Positions 1 to 5,179 of a stretch of DNA of 5,668 bases are shown one piece after another (the first letter of the stretch is position 1; every line of letters starts with the position of its first letter). Source of the DNA: Bacillota bacterium (GTDB lineage Bacteria; Bacillota; Clostridia; Oscillospirales; Ruminococcaceae); the NCBI GenBank assembly GCA_023456995.1, contig JAEWNU010000010.1, positions 1 through 5,668 of the forward strand, written 5' to 3'. The translations under genes and the position numbers were made by a program. Below the pieces are notes generated by a model, which searched no databases, was not told the origin of the DNA, and saw only the letters and a program-made list of their open reading frames with translations.

Positions 1-63
1 ACCCCAGACTGATGGTGCACGAAGACATTAACAATAAATGGTGCCGCACTATTTGAAAACAAA
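1..63. other. Region beyond dctM, nothing callable
   Basis: No coding frame with a ribosome binding site and no terminator hairpin with a U-run is seen here on the transcribed strand. The 7-mer ATGGTGC occurs twice on the plus strand (12-18 and 38-44), probably by chance. A further gene on the minus strand could begin just outside the window. Confidence 0.5.
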
Positions 64-1359
64 TTATGCTGGGAAAGCCATCGGTACAAACATTCTGGGC
101 AGGAACAGGAAAAGCTCAGGGAATAGAACACCCAAAAGGATAATGCCAATGGTGATAATTAAGATAGGCAGCACGCTCTTAAAGGCTTGCGGAATCGTAA
201 TTTCTCCAAGCTGAGCAGTAATCATCAGGCATGAGCCATATGGCGGTGTAACCATACCAAGCGAAAGGGTTAAAACCACAATCAGACCAAGATGAATATC
301 GTTGATATGTACGGCATGACCGAGTTGCTGAATGATGGGAAGAAAGATGATTATAGCGGTGATCGGGCTTAAAAAAGTACCGATGAAAAGCAGAAATAAA
401 ATAAGCAGCACATAAACGCCAAAATAAGAATGCGTGATGCTCAAAATCCAATCCGCAATCATCTGGGGAGCATTTAGGTAAGCAATTAGCCAACCAGTAA
501 TGCCGGCGCTAGCCACAGCAAACATGCTCAACGAGAAATCAGAAGCAGTGTGAACCAAAATAGCTGGGATTTCTTTCGGATCATAGTTGCGATAGATCAT
601 AAACATAAGAACAACGGCGTAAAGGCAGGCAATGGCGGCCGATTCAGTAGCGGTGAAAAGGCCGCTGCTTGTTCCGCCCAGTATGACAACCGGCAGCAGA
701 ATAACCGGAATGGCACCGGTTAACGCCTGGCCGCGTTCTTTCCACGTATATTTTTTACCTCTAGGCCAGTCATATTTAATAGCCAACACATAGGTATATA
801 TCATCTGTGCAATCGCAATAAAGAAACCGGGCACAAATCCGGCAATGAACAACGCGCCGATTGAAGCGCCGCTCATAGCACCATAGACCACCAGCAATAC
901 ACTGGGGGGGATGATAACGCCAAGCGTAGAAGAACATGCCGTAATGGCAACCGAAAATCCGGCACTATAGCCTGATTTTTTCATTGCTGGGATCAGCATC
1001 GAACCAATTCCGGCTGCGTCTGCCTGTGCTGATCCTGAAAGATGCCCGAACAGCAGGCTGATGAAAACATTGACATGCCCTAAACCGCCGCGAATATGTC
1101 CGACAAAAGCGTCACTGATCTTAAACAGACGATCAGTGATACCGCCCTTGTCCATCAATTGGGCCAATAACATGAACAACGGTACCGCCAAAAGAGAGAA
1201 GTTATTGACCGAGTTATACATGCTATTGACAGCACTTAGAAAAGGGATATCCATGTGATAGATAACACCAAGCGAGGCCAGTCCCAGAGCGTAAGCAATC
1301 GGTATTTTGATGGAAACCATAATTGTGAAGAGCATCAAAAGCAGTACTAAATCATTCAT
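64..1359 (-). CDS. dctM: TRAP transporter large permease subunit (DctM family)
   Basis: This full-length 431-residue protein has the many hydrophobic helices (about 11-12) of the DctM/ion transporter superfamily and forms the substrate channel of the TRAP complex in the cytoplasmic membrane. Recognisable landmarks are HLSGSAQADAAGIGSMLIPA (106-125), MKKSGYSAGF (126-135) and LGVIIPPSVLLVVYG (146-160). Also seen are FTATESAAIA (235-244) near the middle and VTPPYGSCLM (370-379) in the second half. The two Ser/Thr/Gly-rich, Pro-containing re-entrant regions are where related TRAP and DASS-like elevator transporters hold sodium and substrate. The ATG start overlaps the dctQ stop as ATGAATGA. The gene is intact and ends in TAA at 64-66. 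The 63 bases beyond show no terminator, so the operon may continue past the window. The substrate class is inferred only from the family, as organic acids or related anions. Confidence 0.95.
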   Translation of the reverse strand: MNDLVLLLMLFTIMVSIKIPIAYALGLASLGVIYHMDIPFLSAVNSMYNSVNNFSLLAVPLFMLLAQLMDKGGITDRLFKISDAFVGHIRGGLGHVNVFISLLFGHLSGSAQADAAGIGSMLIPAMKKSGYSAGFSVAITACSSTLGVIIPPSVLLVVYGAMSGASIGALFIAGFVPGFFIAIAQMIYTYVLAIKYDWPRGKKYTWKERGQALTGAIPVILLPVVILGGTSSGLFTATESAAIACLYAVVLMFMIYRNYDPKEIPAILVHTASDFSLSMFAVASAGITGWLIAYLNAPQMIADWILSITHSYFGVYVLLILFLLFIGTFLSPITAIIIFLPIIQQLGHAVHINDIHLGLIVVLTLSLGMVTPPYGSCLMITAQLGEITIPQAFKSVLPILIITIGIILLGVLFPELFLFLPRMFVPMAFPA

Positions 1360-1864
1360 TTACTTTGGCCTCCTTTGCACTGAACAAAGATCTCATATGC
1401 TTAAGATCGCTGACGAAAATGCCCATGTTGAACCAGAGCATAAAAAGGCCTGATAGCGGGATGCACATAAAGAAATAAGCTTGCGGGAGTCCGATGGATG
1501 GCGATAAACGGCTCAAGCCCATAATGGTATATTTATAGCCTTCGCCGACTAGAAATGAAAAGAATAAAAAGCCGGAGATATCGCCAATCAAATCAAGAAA
1601 ACAGTTTGTTTTTTTGAATTTCTGCGGTATAAATTCCAATACATAGTGCTTTCTATGCCGGACAGCAATCGCACTGCCAAAAAAAACCGACCATACAAAA
1701 AGCACTACTGCTATGTCATTTGCCCATATAAGCGGAAGTTTTAATAGGTTGCGAAAAATAACCTGTATGGAGATGACAATAACAAAAGCGCCGACTGATA
1801 TGCCACCTATCGCTTTGCAAAGCCACTCAATAAAGTTAGATATAGAAGAAATAGCCTGTCTCAT
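1352..1864 (-). CDS. dctQ: TRAP transporter small permease subunit (DctQ family)
   Basis: This 170-residue membrane protein has the usual length and four hydrophobic helices of DctQ, at about residues 18-38, 50-68, 90-107 and 128-147. The helix 1 end carries QVIFRN (34-39). Next comes the family signature region WANDIAVVLFVWSVFFGSAI (47-66), then AVRHRKHYVLEFIP. These match the usual pattern of Trp, an acidic or polar pair, and the Leu-Gly-Ala/His segment. DctQ pairs with DctM in the cytoplasmic membrane and helps DctP dock; the complex uses the sodium or proton gradient. The last codons contain the AAAGGAGG that serves as ribosome binding site for dctM, and the TGA stop overlaps the dctM start, so the two are translationally coupled. 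The start is the ATG at 1864 rather than the GTG six bases upstream. A run of eight U in the message at 1686-1679 looks like ordinary Phe codons and does not break the frame. Confidence 0.93.
   Translation of the reverse strand: MRQAISSISNFIEWLCKAIGGISVGAFVIVISIQVIFRNLLKLPLIWANDIAVVLFVWSVFFGSAIAVRHRKHYVLEFIPQKFKKTNCFLDLIGDISGFLFFSFLVGEGYKYTIMGLSRLSPSIGLPQAYFFMCIPLSGLFMLWFNMGIFVSDLKHMRSLFSAKEAKVNE
1369..1376 (-). promoter_or_regulatory. Ribosome binding site of dctM inside dctQ
   Basis: AAAGGAGG on the minus strand lies 9 bases before the dctM ATG at 1359. It is encoded by the Ala-Lys-Glu-Ala codons near the dctQ end. With the 8-base gene overlap it indicates tight translational coupling of the two permease subunits. 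Confidence 0.8.
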
Positions 1865-1871
1865 ATACACC

Positions 1872-1877
1872 TTCCTT
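1872..1877 (-). promoter_or_regulatory. Ribosome binding site that fixes the dctQ start
   Basis: AAGGAA on the minus strand is 7 bases before the ATG at 1864 but only one base before the GTG at 1870. The spacing favours the ATG, which removes two residues from the longest frame. It is weaker than the sites of dctP and dctM, consistent with lower dctQ translation. Confidence 0.7.
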
Positions 1878-1934
1878 TCAAACTAGGAGAACGCTTGTAT
1901 TCCCGGCTGGCTTTGCACAGGTATAACGGGGCAT
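1878..1934 (-). other. Possible 18-codon leader ORF before dctQ
   Basis: An ATG at 1934 opens an 18-codon frame, MPRYTCAKPAGNTSVLLV, ending in TGA at 1880-1878. The stop touches the dctQ ribosome binding site, and 13 bases separate it from the dctQ ATG, an arrangement that would allow translational coupling. The start lies in the loop of stem C, so a ribosome here would open that stem. The upstream GGGGA is a poor, distant ribosome binding site. The frame could easily be chance, and it matches no peptide I recognise. Confidence 0.2.
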
Positions 1935-1971
1935 GATGAGTGGAATCCCCGTCTAATACCGCCGCAGTTTT

Positions 1972-2031
1972 TTGCGCCCTTGGTCTAAAAACCGACCAAG
2001 TTGCGCCGGTATTACACTGAGGGGTTGCGCC
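1972..2031 (-). repeat. Three direct copies of GGCGCAA
   Basis: The 7-mer GGCGCAA occurs on the transcribed strand at 2031-2025, 2007-2001 and 1978-1972, with start-to-start distances of 24 and 29 bases. The copies lie at the end of stem A, in the outer arm of stem B and in the one-sided bulge of stem B. They may be protein sites, interchangeable pairing partners or a mark of repeat-element origin; the sequence alone does not decide. Confidence 0.45.
1994..2000 (-). repeat. Inverted repeat arm of the central hairpin (partner at 1979-1985)
   Basis: CTTGGTC on the transcribed strand is followed, after an eight-base loop GGTTTTTA, by its exact complement GACCAAG at 1985-1979. It is the most clear-cut palindrome in the window and forms the tip of stem B in the dctP-dctQ spacer. 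Confidence 0.7.
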
Positions 2032-2090
2032 GCCAAACACGGTAGGTATCTGGCAGCGCTGTAATTTTGCAATGACTGCCGGACAGAATA

Positions 2091-3167
2091 TTACTTTTTG
2101 ATTTCAGTGTTGATGATGTCAAGAAGTTCCTGACCGTCGCAGCTCTTGGCGATTTCAGGGTAAAGCGGCTCAACAATAGCTTTGAACTCAGCTTTGTCCA
2201 CCGCACATAGGGTAACACCCTTTTCCGCAACCAGTTTGCTGGTGAGCGAATCGTCCGCTTCGTCGGCGAGCTTGCTGCCAAGCTTACCGGCCTCATCGGC
2301 TACTTCCGATACCATCGCCTGAATATCAGCGGGCAGCTTATTAAAAGCCAGCTCACTGCAGGTGATGTGAGTGGGGGTAAATTGATGTGCCGTCTGAACA
2401 AAGTAAGGCGCAACTTCATAGAGCGCATTCGCGTGGTAAGAAGCAGCCGTGCATTCAAACGCATTAACAGTATTGGTCTGCATGCCGGAATAAATATCGT
2501 TAAAGCTCATGGAAGTGGGAATTGTTCCAAGCTTGGACCATACCAGAGACTCGGTGGCAGAAGATGTTACACGCATTTTAAGATTTTTTAAGTCGGCAAC
2601 TGACTTGATTTCTTTTCCGGTATGTAGGTCACGCTGACCGCCATTGCATAGCGAAAGCAGCTTTAGACCCAGGCCGTTTTTGGTATACTTGTCCTGAATA
2701 TAGTTAAATACTGCGCCATCCTTAACCAAAACACCTTCAAACTGATTTCGATCAGCAAACAGATAGGCAAGTCCCAGAATCTGATATTGCGAAACGAAGG
2801 GTGCTGCATTTTGAGTGCCACCAATCAGCATGTCCAGTGTACCAACGCGCATATCGTCGATGCAGGCTTCGTCGTTACCTAGCTGACCGCCTGGAAATAT
2901 TGAAACTTCAATAGCGCCATTAGAGCGCTTGGCAAGTTCATCCTTCATATATTCCGCCATCTTAACCCAAGCATGTTCACCAGAGACAACGGTGGCAACG
3001 CGAATTTTAAATTGACCGGGCTTGTACGACTGCGCCTCGGTAGAAGTCGAAGAACCTGATGCGGACGCGGGGGACGAGGTAGCAGCAGGTGTGGATGCCG
3101 CTTTTCCACATGCACTCATTAAAAGCATGGCTGAAGCTAAAAGAACAGCGAGAAGCGATTTTTTCAT
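2091..3167 (-). CDS. dctP: TRAP transporter solute-binding lipoprotein (DctP family)
   Basis: This 358-residue extracytoplasmic receptor captures a substrate, usually a carboxylate, and delivers it to the DctQM permease. It opens with MKKSLLAVLLASAML and a lipobox M-S-A-C with the lipidated Cys at residue 20. A Ser/Ala/Thr/Pro-rich tether runs to about residue 47. The DctP fold then begins at FKIRVATVVSGEHAW. Family landmarks include FPGGQLGNDEACIDDMRVGT (91-110) and ADLKNLKMRV (191-200). The latter holds R199, the position of the conserved arginine that clamps the substrate carboxylate. Also present are NDIYSGMQTNTVNAFE (223-238) and FNKLPADIQ (275-283). The usual QTGxVDGxE stretch reads QTNTVNAFE here, a modest departure that may bear on substrate. 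The lipoprotein form fits a Gram-positive-type envelope or a Negativicute. The gene lies after the EamA gene and 226 bases before dctQ, separated from it by a structured spacer. The stop is TAA. The substrate is unknown. Confidence 0.95.
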   Translation of the reverse strand: MKKSLLAVLLASAMLLMSACGKAASTPAATSSPASASGSSTSTEAQSYKPGQFKIRVATVVSGEHAWVKMAEYMKDELAKRSNGAIEVSIFPGGQLGNDEACIDDMRVGTLDMLIGGTQNAAPFVSQYQILGLAYLFADRNQFEGVLVKDGAVFNYIQDKYTKNGLGLKLLSLCNGGQRDLHTGKEIKSVADLKNLKMRVTSSATESLVWSKLGTIPTSMSFNDIYSGMQTNTVNAFECTAASYHANALYEVAPYFVQTAHQFTPTHITCSELAFNKLPADIQAMVSEVADEAGKLGSKLADEADDSLTSKLVAEKGVTLCAVDKAEFKAIVEPLYPEIAKSCDGQELLDIINTEIKK

Positions 3168-3175
3168 CTTACGAA

Positions 3176-3180
3176 CCTCC
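3176..3180 (-). promoter_or_regulatory. Ribosome binding site that fixes the dctP start
   Basis: GGAGG on the minus strand lies 8 bases before the ATG at 3167, an ideal distance. The longer frame would begin at a TTG that overlaps this site itself (3180-3182), so that start is rejected. Confidence 0.85.
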
Positions 3181-3194
3181 AAAATTATTTATAT

Positions 3195-3219
3195 GTACAC
3201 TGCCCGCGGCAGAAAGTAC
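3195..3219 (-). promoter_or_regulatory. Hairpin in the dctP leader
   Basis: On the transcribed strand CUGCC pairs with GGCAG around a three-base GCG loop. The stem can continue across a small internal loop through GUAC pairing with GUAC. No U-run follows, only an AU-rich stretch leading into the dctP ribosome binding site, so it does not look like a terminator. It could mark the 5' boundary of a stable dctP message, since binding proteins are usually needed in excess over permeases. That role is inference. The AU-rich stretch contains a TATAAAT that could serve as a -10, but no good -35 is seen. Confidence 0.4.
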
Positions 3220-3224
3220 CTTTT

Positions 3225-4073
3225 TTATATTTTTTCACGCTTAAAATAAATTAAAAGCGCTGCCACAATAATAAGCGTCATACCCAATAAGCTGATTAAA
3301 TTTAGTGTTTCTTTAAAAAGAATCGCACCCAGCACACCAGCAAAAACCACGCCTGAGTAGTTAAAGATGCTTACCTCACTCGCCTTGGCCATTTTGTAGG
3401 ACATTGTGAGAAGCACCTGCCCGATCGCGGCGAAGCAACCAATGGCCAACAGTGCAGCATAGCCAAATTGATCTAATCGGACAAAACTCTTTCCGCCAAT
3501 TATTAGCGAGGACAGGCAACTAAATGTCGAAAAATAAAAGATTATTAAGGCGCTACTTTCTTTGTCCTTGAGGCAACTGATAGCGGTGTATGCTGCACCG
3601 GCAGCAGCGGCGGAAAGTAGCGCTACAACAGCCGGGACAGCACCGGAATTCATCCGAGGCTGCACCACCAGAACAGCGCCGAGCGCCGCGGTAAACAGCG
3701 CTATGATCTGCGTAAACGAAAGCCTTTCTCTTAAAAACAGCGCAGAAAATAGCGTGACAAAAAACGGTGAGCTGCGATGAAGAATCGCCGCATCGGCTGA
3801 CACCATATGCTGTGTCGCATAAAAGTAGAAAACGACGCCTATATAACCAAACAATGAGCGTATCAATAGTAATCTCTGATTTTTTCGATGGCCAAACAAG
3901 TTCTCCCGCTTGTACAACAATACAATTAGGCCAAATGCGGCTGTAATCAAATTTCTTGCAAACACTTGCTGCATAACAGGAATGCTGCCAGAAGCCTTAA
4001 CAACAATCTGCATGATGCTGAAGCTTAAGGTGGAAAGCAGCATATAAAAAATCGCCTTGCTTTTGTTTGTCAT
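3225..4073 (-). CDS. EamA-type DMT superfamily transporter
   Basis: This 282-residue integral membrane protein has the size and pattern of two fused EamA domains, about ten helices in all, as in the drug/metabolite transporter superfamily. The first repeat ends with the characteristic segment AAILHRSSPFFVTLFSALFL followed by RERLS. The second has the matching ASEVSIFNYSGVVFAGVLGA and FKETLN, then a last hydrophobic helix and the basic tail FKREKI. Family members are mostly secondary exporters or exchangers of metabolites, amino acids or nucleotide derivatives; the substrate cannot be read from sequence. Placement between the URO-D gene and the TRAP genes suggests export of a product, or an alternative uptake route (inference). 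A frame starting at TTG 4109 would add 12 residues and overlap the URO-D gene. The ATG at 4073 follows AAAGGA by 7 bases and begins with the usual short polar segment MTNKSK before helix 1, so it is preferred. Confidence 0.87.
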   Translation of the reverse strand: MTNKSKAIFYMLLSTLSFSIMQIVVKASGSIPVMQQVFARNLITAAFGLIVLLYKRENLFGHRKNQRLLLIRSLFGYIGVVFYFYATQHMVSADAAILHRSSPFFVTLFSALFLRERLSFTQIIALFTAALGAVLVVQPRMNSGAVPAVVALLSAAAAGAAYTAISCLKDKESSALIIFYFSTFSCLSSLIIGGKSFVRLDQFGYAALLAIGCFAAIGQVLLTMSYKMAKASEVSIFNYSGVVFAGVLGAILFKETLNLISLLGMTLIIVAALLIYFKREKI

Positions 4074-4080
4074 CGAATCG

Positions 4081-4086
4081 TCCTTT
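4081..4086 (-). promoter_or_regulatory. Ribosome binding site that fixes the EamA gene start
   Basis: AAAGGA on the minus strand sits in the 17-base gap after the URO-D stop and 7 bases before the ATG at 4073. It decides against the TTG at 4109, which lies inside the URO-D gene and has no such site at suitable distance. Confidence 0.7.
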
Positions 4087-4090
4087 ACAG

Positions 4091-5116
4091 TCAGGCCATT
4101 TGATAGCAATTTTCAACAGCCGCACGCACTGCAGCCAAATTTGCTTCTGGCGAACGGGGATCGGCAACACAGCCGGGTCCAATGATCAGGCCACGCCCAT
4201 CAACCATGTCAATCGCTTCTTTTATATGGACGTTTATCTCTTCAGGGGTGCTGCGCTGAAGGATGCTATCATATTGCAAAACGCCCTTAATAATCGTGGG
4301 TACCTCCAAAATGCCGCCCAGGAATGTTTTTGTAGTTTTAGTCCTGGCGGTTTTTAGATCGGGGGCGGTATGTCGGTCATGCCAGTTAATGCAGTTTACA
4401 GGATAGCTGAGAAGTGTATCAAACATGATGTTAGATCCATGAATGTGCATCACGTTAAAATATGTCACATCTTTATAACTATTAATAACTCTAAATTCAT
4501 AGGGCTTACAGAACTCGGCGAATAATTCGTCGGTCATATAGTCATAGGTAGCACATTGGCTGGCCAGGAAGAACCCACTTACACCGACTTCGATATTTGC
4601 TTTGATAAAATCAATCGTCGTCCGAGTAATTGCTTCAAGCGCGTTATGAACAGCTTCGGGGTGCTCCTTCATGTCCTGGATCAGACGATCACCTGCCAAC
4701 TTGCGCAGTGTGGTAGCTGGCGTAAAAATGGTCTGTATGTAGGGCGTGTGTGGCTTAACCATTCTGCTCATGTGCTGGCTCAACAGCAGCTGTTTACCCC
4801 ATGTACCAAAAATCGGAGGTAACGGCTCTATTCTATAATAGTCCTCAATGCTGTTGATGCCGGGTGCGCTAATAACAACCTCTTTGTATTTATCACAGTA
4901 AATATCAAGCTTCGCACCCCAGTCAGGTGTGGAATAAGCGCCGAATGGCATCATCTTTATAAAGTCATAGTCGTACTTTTCATTAAAATTAACCATGCAC
5001 TCGGCTAAAGAGCGCGGATCCTGGTCAAATTCTGAAAAGTGCATCCAGACGCTTATCGGTACGCGATCCACCTCCTGACTCTTTAACGCGGCTTTAATGC
5101 GTTCTTCTCTGTTCAT
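4091..5116 (-). CDS. URO-D superfamily protein, MtaA-like (COG0407 type), possible corrinoid-dependent methyltransferase
   Basis: This 341-residue protein has the length of the single-domain URO-D/MtaA family. It starts MNREERIKAALKSQEVDRVP, the usual family opening, but lacks the RQAGR motif of true HemE, so haem synthesis is unlikely. In characterised MtaA/MtbA methyltransferases, zinc is held by His-x-Cys-Gly and a later Cys in a Gly-Cys segment. Here the first site is H224-I-H226-G227, with His in place of Cys. The second is kept as C316 in IIGPGCVADP, followed by the SPEANLAAVR helix. NINWHD-like residues at 243-247 fit the family barrel. The protein is presumably cytosolic. Family members move methyl groups between corrinoid proteins and thiols or folate, but no corrinoid protein or partner methyltransferase lies in the window, so the reaction is unproven. 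The ATG at 5116 follows AAGGAGG by 11 bases. The gene ends 17 bases before the EamA gene, suggesting co-transcription. The superfamily call is firm; the activity is not. Confidence 0.88.
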   Translation of the reverse strand: MNREERIKAALKSQEVDRVPISVWMHFSEFDQDPRSLAECMVNFNEKYDYDFIKMMPFGAYSTPDWGAKLDIYCDKYKEVVISAPGINSIEDYYRIEPLPPIFGTWGKQLLLSQHMSRMVKPHTPYIQTIFTPATTLRKLAGDRLIQDMKEHPEAVHNALEAITRTTIDFIKANIEVGVSGFFLASQCATYDYMTDELFAEFCKPYEFRVINSYKDVTYFNVMHIHGSNIMFDTLLSYPVNCINWHDRHTAPDLKTARTKTTKTFLGGILEVPTIIKGVLQYDSILQRSTPEEINVHIKEAIDMVDGRGLIIGPGCVADPRSPEANLAAVRAAVENCYQMA

Positions 5117-5127
5117 CCTTAATTTGT

Positions 5128-5134
5128 CCTCCTT
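5128..5134 (-). promoter_or_regulatory. Ribosome binding site of the URO-D gene
   Basis: AAGGAGG on the minus strand lies 11 bases before the ATG at 5116. It is a near-perfect Shine-Dalgarno sequence and supports that start. The rest of the 63-base gap after the regulator stop shows no convincing promoter, operator palindrome or terminator, which favours read-through from the regulator gene. Confidence 0.75.
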
Positions 5135-5179
5135 CTTGCGGGATCATATTATTTGCCTGCCCGCCTTATGACGGACTGG

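Larger units (their letters stand above)
1920..2059 (-). promoter_or_regulatory. Structured dctP-dctQ intergenic RNA region with alternative pairing
   Basis: On the transcribed strand three stems can be drawn. Stem A pairs GCGCUGCCA (2059-2051) with UGGCGGCGC (2035-2027), nine pairs with one G-U. Stem B pairs 2014-2002 with 1966-1954, 12 of 13 positions. It encloses a perfect 7-pair hairpin, CUUGGUC (2000-1994) with GACCAAG (1985-1979), plus a 12-base one-sided bulge. Stem C pairs GACGGGG (1953-1947) with CCCCGUU (1931-1925), including one G-U. It can extend, across a two-base bulge, through GGUAU (1960-1956) with AUACC (1924-1920). Stems B and C compete for the same GGUAU segment. No stem is followed by a U-run, so these are not rho-independent terminators. 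Plausible roles are protection of the dctP message, lowering dctQM expression, or a ligand- or translation-controlled switch. A dispersed repeat is also possible. I do not recognise a known RNA family. Confidence 0.5.

Noticed and set aside
179..493. 104-codon minus-strand frame inside dctM
   Set aside because: It lies in another frame of the conserved DctM gene; composition is rich in His, Cys and Trp and no domain is visible.
1679..1686. Run of eight identical bases in dctQ as a programmed frameshift site
   Set aside because: The dctQ frame is complete and conserved on both sides and no alternative product would result; it is ordinary Phe-Phe coding.
1865..1870. GTG start of dctQ at 1870
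   Set aside because: The ribosome binding site ends only one base before the GTG; the ATG at 1864 has correct spacing.
1891..1924. Fragment resembling part of a c-di-GMP-I riboswitch (GCAAAGCC followed by CCGGG)
   Set aside because: The rest of the aptamer, including its upstream conserved segment and closing stem, is missing. The short match is best read as chance.
1926..2014. Rho-independent terminator between dctP and dctQ
   Set aside because: The stems are strong but none is followed by a run of U on the transcribed strand, so intrinsic termination is not supported.
2012..2296. 94-codon minus-strand frame over the end of dctP
   Set aside because: It is out of frame with the clear DctP protein, has no family features and is rich in Arg and Ser as shadow frames often are.
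3168..3182. Longer dctP start at TTG 3182
   Set aside because: The TTG overlaps the GGAGG ribosome binding site, which is ideally spaced for the ATG at 3167. The signal peptide also begins properly with MKKSLL.
4074..4109. Longer EamA start at TTG 4109
   Set aside because: It lies within the URO-D gene without a ribosome binding site. The ATG at 4073 has AAAGGA at 7 bases.
4067..4357. Plus-strand frames opposite the URO-D gene (also 4556-4822)
   Set aside because: They lie antisense to a well-supported gene, with no ribosome binding site or recognisable protein features.
4091..5116. Haem biosynthesis gene hemE
   Set aside because: The N-terminal RQAGR motif of true uroporphyrinogen decarboxylase is absent, and the motifs and neighbours point to the MtaA-like branch.
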